Positions 19,801 through 21,500 of a DNA stretch of 21,500 nt are shown here, in pieces; position 1 is the stretch's first letter, and each line of letters starts with the position of its first letter. Where the stretch lies: assembly GCA_020650975.1 (NCBI GenBank), contig JAIPMN010004308.1, positions 1 through 21,500 of the forward strand, in the 5' to 3' direction. The notes under the pieces are model-generated. The model saw nothing but the letters and a program-made list of their open reading frames with translations. It ran no database searches and was not told where the DNA came from. The translations under genes were made by a program, and so were the position numbers. This DNA is from Apostichopus californicus. Its lineage: Eukaryota > Echinodermata > Holothuroidea > Aspidochirotida > Stichopodidae.

Positions 19801-21331
19801 ATAACTGTAATTATTTCCTGTTTTGTCAGGAGACAGGCAAATCATGAAGTAACCATATGTACATAAAGAACATTGAATGAAAGGATTTGTCTCGTTCCTT
19901 TCAGCCTGTAGCATCCGGAATGACTTCTACAGAAAGATGCAGTCCTTCTCGAATCTGGAAGTCTATGCTCGTAATGCAGACGATGTGGAACTTCAAGGAT
20001 TGATACAAATCGTGAGAGTCTTCAATCATCGTCTTCCAGAACTTATCGAGAAAATCAAGAAAGAAACAGTGAACAATCTCCAGTCTGCGAGTAAGAATAT
20101 TTTATAAAGACAACTGTCTTTAATATCAATGTAAGGTCAAAGATCAGGGAAGTCACAAAATTTGAAACAGACAGTGTCCAGTAAGCTTGGTTAATCCTTT
20201 GAATACTAAGTCTTAAAGTGGATTATTCTGAACAAAGTTCTTGATTAAGGGCAACCTCTCATAAGGCCTCCAATTGATGGCTTGTGTCAATGTTATTCAA
20301 TCGATTGCAAAACGGAACTTGAGCTTGAGGAGCATGAAATGAAGGTGTATACTACAGGGAAAAACAAATGTCATGCCCTTTTAAATCCAGCCGAGAATAC
20401 TGTCTCATATCTGGATCAACAGAACAAGATCCCTGTTGTTTTTGGTGGTGATCAAAGGTCAGCAGAGGTCAAACTGTGAAAATGTTACAAGCAGTATATC
20501 TTAAGAGAAATGGAACAAGATTAGTGTTGGATGTGTCCTAAATTACCTTACATTTTACTTTCTTTACAGCTATTGTCCTAACCACAGCACACAAATCCAA
20601 GGGACTGGAGTTTGATACTGTGCAATTAGCAACTGACTTTAGCATCTTCTCTGTAAATGTTGTACCAGTTGAAGGAGAAAATGTTATAAGTATGAACTTT
20701 GCTTTTTTTCCCTTTTCTTTCTCACTATTTTTCTTGTCCTTTAAAGTGTCATTTAAATATGTCTGTTGTCCTTAAACAGATACTGTTTACTTTGTGTGTG
20801 CTTTCTTTGGGTATGTGGGGGGGGGGGGTGGATAATTTTAGCAAAGTTTTATGATGTTGAATTATATATTATTTAAAATAATGTTTCACTCTTTGAAATC
20901 ATAGATTTAACATTGACCTTTTTTGTTCTTGAGTATTTGCTTCCAGGTGAACTATAAATGGTTTTTATGTTTGCTGCTCACAATTGTTATCAATTTTATT
21001 CTGATGTTAACTATGTTAGTTCAAATATTCTTCTGTCCATTCTGCAAAGATGCTGATTGGGATTGATGTTTATTTTCACATTGAATAAAAAAAATATGTT
21101 CTTTGTTATTTGAGTAATTTTCCAATTTTTGGTTTGTTCCACTTCTAAAAGGTTCATAAACATCTGAAAAACGAAAGCTAATTGTAAATTAATTTTCATT
21201 TTTGTTTTATGTCAGCTGAAGATATCAATCTACCAGAGGATGAGAAGAATTTAATTTACGTTGCTGTAACCAGAGCGAAGAAAAGTTTGATGCTAAATGA
21301 AAACCTGAAAAAGTGTCTTGGCAAAATTTCA
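2431..21331 (+). CDS. FBH1: F-box DNA helicase 1 (FBH1/FBXO18 orthologue), 18 exons, 3' end outside window
   Basis: The spliced gene reads about 1488 residues and is open at its C-terminus. Exons: 2431-4851, 6185-6291, 7056-7179, 7392-7579, 8284-8397, 11058-11158, 11523-11601, 11995-12084, 12936-13170, 14310-14388, 15239 or 15251-15325, 15995-16131, 17297-17396, 18115-18242, 19096-19147, 19905-20090, 20570-20689, 21216-21331. All phases join. Visible domains: disordered N-terminus 1-766, F-box 767 to about 815, Q motif LTQEQ 991-995, Walker A GTGKT 1019-1023, Walker B DEAQD 1201-1205, motif III GDPHQQIYSFRG 1225-1236, motif IV SFRFG at 1255, motif V HKSKGLEFD 1417-1425, motif VI VAVTRAKK with arginine R1469. 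From family knowledge, FBH1 is a nuclear SF1 3'-5' helicase and SCF substrate receptor that removes RAD51 from ssDNA and remodels forks. The N-terminus is several times longer than in the human protein (F-box near residue 210 there). The C-terminal about 100 residues, including the Cys-containing tail, should lie beyond 21500. Confidence 0.95.
3391..3765 (+). repeat. In-frame coding tandem repeat (17- and 24-residue units)
   Basis: The units start with FQK/YQK at 3391, 3442, 3514, 3565, 3637 and 3709, giving spacings of 51, 72, 51, 72 and 72 nt, all multiples of three. The core unit reads PKFQKYxPPSSSPSK, alternating with TPSPSKSKL. The nucleotide sequences of the 72-nt units are nearly identical, which points to recent expansion. 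The units are rich in Ser/Thr-Pro-x-Lys, the full CDK consensus. Confidence 0.9.
4852..6184 (+). other. FBH1 intron 1
   Basis: GTGAGT..AAAG intron of 1333 bp, phase 0. Nearly half is a hAT-like element (5408-5996). The rest is AT-rich and I see no exon in it. Confidence 0.8.
5408..5996. mobile_element. hAT-like non-autonomous DNA transposon
   Basis: The left end CAGTGTTGTAATCGAGTC is of hAT type. The right end reads CTCGAGGCGTTACA, its approximate inverse. An exact 8-bp direct repeat, ACATCTAG, flanks the element (5400-5407 and 5997-6004), which is the target duplication size of hAT. The interior has many GAGTC/GACTC words, like the subterminal repeats of this superfamily. The last few bases of the right inverted repeat appear missing or merged with the duplication. 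No transposase is encoded. Confidence 0.6.
6185..6291 (+). CDS. FBH1: FBH1 exon 2
   Basis: Residues 808-843, beginning FIIWKKAYRR directly after the F-box and ending LLDVIR. These match the FIPWKKLYHRY and LIRY segments known in vertebrate FBH1. The acceptor is TTAATTAAAG ending at 6184; the donor GTAAAT is at 6292, phase 2. The acceptor is weak in pyrimidines close to the AG. Confidence 0.85.
6292..7055 (+). other. FBH1 intron 2
   Basis: GTAAAT..CAG intron of 764 bp, phase 2. It contains a perfect 9-bp inverted repeat AATGAAATG/CATTTCATT at 6408-6428. The open frame at 6642-6920 looks like random AT-rich sequence. Nothing else was recognised. Confidence 0.75.
7056..7179 (+). CDS. FBH1: FBH1 exon 3
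   Basis: Residues 843-884, including LENHPNYSF and LPDLMKDE. They align with the HPLLPEA and RLPDLYAA region of the vertebrate protein. Acceptor TTTCAG ends at 7055 and the donor GTATAA is at 7180, phase 0. Confidence 0.88.
7392..7579 (+). CDS. FBH1: FBH1 exon 4
   Basis: Residues 885-947, with WSVVAALVILAEM and VTEVLHCIATLLL, helical segments corresponding to the vertebrate WALVAAVVLL and VTETLYCIAVLL. Acceptor TTATCAG ends at 7391; donor GTATGT is at 7580, phase 2. The last 70 bases are part of the 132-bp tandem repeat that continues into intron 4. Confidence 0.92.
7510..7971 (+). repeat. 132-bp tandem repeat spanning the exon 4/intron 4 boundary
   Basis: Copies begin TGACAGAGGTACTCC at 7510, 7642, 7774 and 7906, exactly 132 bp apart; the fourth copy is partial. 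Copy 1 is exon 4 sequence plus the real donor (7580). Copies 2 and 3 repeat the donor AAGGTATGT at 7712 and 7844. Copy 4 has lost it (CTGAAGAAATTG). Reading through donor 1 hits TAA at 7605-7607, so use of the later donors would truncate the protein. Confidence 0.92.
8284..8397 (+). CDS. FBH1: FBH1 exon 5
   Basis: Residues 947-985, beginning RLHFRVFYALFLFEND, matching the RIHYNIFYCLYLQEN segment of vertebrate FBH1. Acceptor TTTACTGTAG ends at 8283 and donor GTATGT is at 8398, phase 2. Confidence 0.92.
8399..8685 (+). repeat. 138-bp tandem duplication directly after the exon 5 donor
   Basis: Two copies start TATGTCAACTCAAACAATTG at 8399 and 8537 and end with the shared word TCAATGTTAACC plus diverging tail. 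Both include the intronic part of the donor, so GTATGTCAA is also present at 8536. Copy 2 has short insertions in a purine-rich GGAAGG stretch. Confidence 0.85.
8736..10073 (+). repeat. Seven dispersed copies of the 14-15-bp motif GTGACTCGCGTGACA
   Basis: Copies are at 8736-8750, 8916-8930, 9106-9120, 9128-9141, 9878-9891, 9892-9906 and 10059-10073, all in the same orientation. Copies 5 and 6 are directly abutting. The motif is itself a direct repeat of CGTGAC around TCG. Variants (CTTGCGTGAC, CTCGTGTGAC) differ by C-to-T at CpG, as expected from deamination of methylated cytosine. Confidence 0.85.
10253..10643. mobile_element. hAT-type MITE, 391 bp, with exact 8-bp target duplication
   Basis: Perfect 12-bp terminal inverted repeats CAGTGGCGGAGC/GCTCCGCCACTG are flanked by the direct repeat CAGAACTG at 10245-10252 and 10644-10651. 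The CAGTGGCGGA end and 8-bp duplication fit hAT. A subterminal hairpin GTCAGGGGGG/CCCCCCTGAC lies inside the left end, and CCCCCCCTGAC recurs near the right end. It is far too short to encode a transposase. Confidence 0.92.
11058..11158 (+). CDS. FBH1: FBH1 exon 6 (Q motif)
   Basis: Residues 985-1018. FPLTQEQLRIVNH is the UvrD-family Q motif (LTxEQ), and the exon ends in VIAFAG, the strand leading into Walker A. Acceptor TCTTTCAG ends at 11057; donor GTACTG is at 11159, phase 1, splitting the first Walker A glycine codon. Confidence 0.94.
11159..11522 (+). other. FBH1 intron 6
   Basis: GTACTG..TAG intron of 364 bp, phase 1, splitting the Walker A glycine codon. I see nothing notable in it. 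Confidence 0.8.
11523..11601 (+). CDS. FBH1: FBH1 exon 7 (Walker A)
   Basis: Residues 1019-1045. GTGKTTTL completes the AGTGKT P-loop with catalytic K1022, followed by the motif Ia strand LLYVAFNK. Acceptor TATTGTAG ends at 11522; donor GTAAGT is at 11602, phase 2. Confidence 0.96.
11602..11994 (+). other. FBH1 intron 7
   Basis: GTAAGT..TAG intron of 393 bp, phase 2, with a G-rich run near 11680. Nothing else recognised. Confidence 0.8.
11995..12084 (+). CDS. FBH1: FBH1 exon 8 (motif Ib)
   Basis: Residues 1045-1075, with SRTFPGNTECRTTHSLAF, equivalent to the ERVFPSNVICKTFHSMAY segment of vertebrate FBH1 (ssDNA-contacting THS). Acceptor TTAATTTAG ends at 11994; donor GTAATA is at 12085, phase 2. 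Confidence 0.94.
12085..12935 (+). other. FBH1 intron 8
   Basis: GTAATA..CAG intron of 851 bp, phase 2. The middle (about 12330-12720) is richer in G and T than its surroundings and begins near TAGTGCTGGGACGAC, which looks like a transposon end, but I found no matching inverted end. The open frame there is not protein-like. Confidence 0.65.
12936..13170 (+). CDS. FBH1: FBH1 exon 9 (subdomain 1B)
   Basis: Residues 1075-1153, including LTFDLKPYTIKDLLPER and the conserved SADDIITTRHVPE, equivalent to SADEELTIDHVPI. Acceptor TTCTTCCAG ends at 12935; donor GTATGG is at 13171, phase 0. Confidence 0.93.
13171..14309 (+). other. FBH1 intron 9
   Basis: GTATGG..CAG intron of 1139 bp, phase 0. It contains a run of C near 13529-13545, a G-rich run near 13950-13970 and a 10-bp perfect hairpin at 13916-13940. 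No exon or mobile element recognised. Confidence 0.75.
13916..13940. repeat. Perfect 10-bp inverted repeat, 5-base loop
   Basis: CATTTGATCC and GGATCAAATG flank TGATT. It may be only a chance intronic palindrome or the core of an eroded foldback element. Confidence 0.8.
14310..14388 (+). CDS. FBH1: FBH1 exon 10
   Basis: Residues 1154-1180, AILKDAEYLWGRMID to QITHDG, equivalent to vertebrate LEASRLWDNM...QMTHDG. Acceptor CTGTTTACAG ends at 14309; donor GTGAGT is at 14389, phase 1. Confidence 0.93.
14389..15238 (+). other. FBH1 intron 10
   Basis: GTGAGT donor, phase 1. The first half is a 118-bp tandem repeat. The 3' end has a long pyrimidine tract (about 15210-15236) that is not followed by AG at the position predicted by homology; the next AG is 15249-15250. 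Confidence 0.75.
14450..14785 (+). repeat. 118-119-bp tandem repeat, about 2.8 copies, with internal hairpin
   Basis: Copies start CTTGGAACTAT at 14450, 14568 and 14687. The second copy contains a perfect inverted repeat ATGGTTCCTG/CAGGAACCAT around TTTA at 14647-14670; in copies 1 and 3 the right arm is degraded. The repeat is wholly intronic. Confidence 0.88.
15239..15325 (+). CDS. FBH1: FBH1 exon 11 (Walker B), non-AG acceptor
   Basis: Residues 1180-1208, GYLKVYQLSKP then CLLIDEAQDLTP, the Walker B/motif II with the catalytic DE pair. Homology and phase put the exon start at 15239, but the preceding dinucleotide is GG (TCTGG before GTTAC), not AG. The first AG after the long pyrimidine tract is 15249-15250; using it keeps frame but drops GYLK and starts the exon at 15251. 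Donor GTAAGA is at 15326, phase 1. Confidence 0.85.
15326..15994 (+). other. FBH1 intron 11
   Basis: GTAAGA..CAG intron of 669 bp, phase 1. I see no gene, mobile element or repeat array in it. Confidence 0.75.
15995..16131 (+). CDS. FBH1: FBH1 exon 12 (motif III)
   Basis: Residues 1209-1254. It contains ILVGDPHQQIYSFRGA, nearly identical to the vertebrate family signature, and ends YHLTQ. Acceptor TTCTCCAG ends at 15994; donor GTATGA is at 16132, phase 0. Confidence 0.96.
16132..17296 (+). other. FBH1 intron 12
   Basis: GTATGA..CAG intron of 1165 bp, phase 0. About half is a SINE-like element (16574-17100). The first 400 bp show nothing recognisable. Confidence 0.75.
16574..17100 (+). mobile_element. 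tRNA-derived SINE with duplicated A-box region
   Basis: A pol III internal promoter is visible: A-box-like TGGTCAAGTGG at 16698-16708 and an exact B box GGTTCAAGTCC at 16743-16753, with tRNA-like spacing and a T-arm stem GCAGG/CCTGT. The acceptor stem no longer pairs, so it is not a functional tRNA. The body contains GTGTATAAATGAGAACC near 16804 and an inverted repeat TATCCTATAG/CTATAGGATA near 16836-16881. The tail carries AATAAAG near 17081. GGTCAAGTGTG-like words repeat upstream, and a second A-box/D-arm-like block TTGTTAAGTGGTTATTAGGC lies at 16574-16593. Exact ends and target duplications were not found. Confidence 0.7.
17297..17396 (+). CDS. FBH1: FBH1 exon 13 (motif IV)
   Basis: Residues 1255-1288, SFRFGSEIAYMANCILDV, then TIVGTEED. 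It matches vertebrate SFRFGVEIAYVGATILDV. Acceptor TTTCTTCAG ends at 17296; donor GTAAGG is at 17397, phase 1. Confidence 0.96.
17397..18114 (+). other. FBH1 intron 13
   Basis: GTAAGG..TAG intron of 718 bp, phase 1. It contains an open stretch after a TTTACAG at about 17493-17630 and a minisatellite at 17782-17946. Confidence 0.75.
17782..17946 (+). repeat. Minisatellite, core CATGCTAGTGACCTT
   Basis: Degenerate units of about 18 or 27 bp are built from CCATGCTAGTGACCTT and an additional GTGACCTT segment, eight or so copies. It is intronic. Confidence 0.88.
18115..18242 (+). CDS. FBH1: FBH1 exon 14
   Basis: Residues 1288-1330, GQNAIVCRGNTTIFKEAVRL, equivalent to [20 protein letters not shown] of the 2A domain. 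Acceptor TTTTTATCTAG ends at 18114; donor GTAAGT is at 18243, phase 0. Confidence 0.94.
18243..19095 (+). other. FBH1 intron 14
   Basis: GTAAGT..TAG intron of 853 bp, phase 0. A more GC-balanced block at about 18720-18990 could be old repeat sequence but I cannot name it. Confidence 0.7.
19096..19147 (+). CDS. FBH1: FBH1 exon 15
   Basis: Residues 1331-1348, a 52-nt exon reading GFNFDKLMDLYKLSTGS. It corresponds to the GGIKSFGLDRIIDIWILL segment. Acceptor CATCTCCTAG ends at 19095; donor GTAAGT is at 19148, phase 1. Confidence 0.88.
19252..19790 (+). repeat. Minisatellite of about 21 units carrying CCTACAGGTTATA
   Basis: Units of about 23-28 bp read TATCCTACAGGTTATAGTAAAAC with variants such as TTTCCTACAGG and TATATCTTACA. 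A higher-order pattern is visible: the run with TTAATGATATATC-like units at about 19324-19395 recurs at about 19480-19545. It fills most of intron 15 (19148-19904). Most units contain an acceptor-like TCCTACAG directly followed by GTTATA. Confidence 0.92.
19905..20090 (+). CDS. FBH1: FBH1 exon 16 (2B region)
   Basis: Residues 1348-1410, SIRNDFYRKMQSFSNLEVYA, then DDVELQGLIQIVRVF and LPELIEKIKK, aligning with the vertebrate KDKFIRRW...LEAKIAVVEKY...IPELVQRIEK region. Acceptor CTTTCAG ends at 19904; donor GTAAGA is at 20091, phase 1. The exon lies 110 bp downstream of a minisatellite full of CCTACAG pseudo-acceptors. Confidence 0.93.
20091..20569 (+). other. FBH1 intron 16
   Basis: GTAAGA..CAG intron of 479 bp, phase 1, containing a protein-like open frame at 20249-20479. 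Confidence 0.8.
20249..20479 (+). pseudogene. Possible relic coding fragment with GGDQ motif inside intron 16
   Basis: An open frame of about 76 codons after a TAA at 20246 reads ELELEEHEMKVYTTGKNK, then NPAENTVSYLDQQ and IPVVFGGDQRSAEV before TGA. The composition is soluble-protein-like, unlike other intronic frames here. The GGDQ block resembles segments I associate with uncharacterised, dispersed invertebrate proteins, possibly mobile-element derived, but I cannot assign a family. It has no convincing in-frame ATG and is not needed for FBH1. Confidence 0.35.
20570..20689 (+). CDS. FBH1: FBH1 exon 17 (motif V)
   Basis: Residues 1410-1450. TTAHKSKGLEFDTVQLATDF is the motif V block equivalent to VHKAKGLEFDTVHVLDDF. 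Acceptor TTCTTTACAG ends at 20569; donor GTATGA is at 20690, phase 1. Confidence 0.96.
20690..21215 (+). other. FBH1 intron 17
   Basis: GTATGA..CAG intron of 526 bp, phase 1, AT-rich with a G run near 20818-20828. Nothing else recognised. Confidence 0.8.
21216..21331 (+). CDS. FBH1: FBH1 exon 18 (motif VI), last coding exon in window
   Basis: Residues 1450-1488, PEDEKNLIYVAVTRAKKSLM, with arginine R1469 of motif VI, then NENLKKCLGKIS. Acceptor TTATGTCAG ends at 21215; donor GTGAGT is at 21332, phase 0. The coding region must continue beyond the window. Confidence 0.95.
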
Positions 21332-21500
21332 GTGAGTACTAAAAGATATGTTACAAAAGGAAGATCCTTAAAACATGACAGCCACCCTTTGCATACTGCA
21401 TTAAAAATCCTTTAGCCTCCCCCCCCCCCTCCCTTACACAAACAAAGGTCAGAAAATTCTACCATTAATTGGTTACTCGCTGAAAGGCAAAGCATTCAGG
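21332..21500 (+). other. Start of FBH1 intron 18
   Basis: After the GTGAGT donor the sequence reads through a C-rich run (about 21418-21430) to the window edge. I see no further exon. Confidence 0.7.

Overview
The window is eukaryotic nuclear DNA. It is AT-rich and intron-rich, with GT..AG splice junctions, minisatellites, relics of hAT DNA transposons, a tRNA-derived SINE and a Penelope-like retroelement fragment. That mix suggests an invertebrate animal, plausibly a marine deuterostome or other marine invertebrate. The species assignment is inference only. No bacterial, organellar or viral gene organisation was seen.

One gene fills most of the window on the + strand: an orthologue of the F-box DNA helicase FBH1 (FBXO18). 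I could follow 18 coding exons in consistent phase from an ATG at 2431 to a donor at 21332. That gives about 1488 residues, and the last coding part lies beyond the right edge. Exon 1 is very large and encodes about 760 disordered residues followed by the F-box. Exons 2-5 encode the linker region. Exons 6-18 carry the SF1 UvrD-type helicase: Q motif, AGTGKT Walker A, DEAQD Walker B, GDPHQQIYSFRG, LTQSFRFG, AHKSKGLEFDT and VAVTRAKK. The product should be a 3'-5' translocase working as an SCF ubiquitin-ligase subunit that restrains RAD51 at stalled forks.

Layout: 1-2404 is the 5' flank or 5' intron, with an inverted copy of an exon 4 junction repeat, a consensus CRE and a Penelope-type reverse transcriptase relic. 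2405-4851 is exon 1. 4852-8397 holds exons 2-5, a hAT-like element in intron 1 and a 132-bp tandem repeat that multiplies the exon 4 donor site. 8398-11057 is the largest intron, with a second tandem duplication, seven dispersed CpG-containing GTGACTCGCGTGAC motifs and a hAT-type MITE with exact 8-bp target duplication. 11058-21500 holds exons 6-18, separated by introns with a SINE, two minisatellites, a 118-bp tandem repeat and a possible relic coding fragment.

I found no wholly new system. The most notable points are within the gene: a proline-directed-phosphosite repeat array ending in an overlapping PIP-like/APIM PCNA-binding motif, a duplicated acidic motif, an exon 11 that lacks an AG at the conserved acceptor position, and the repeated and inverted copies of the exon 4/intron 4 junction.
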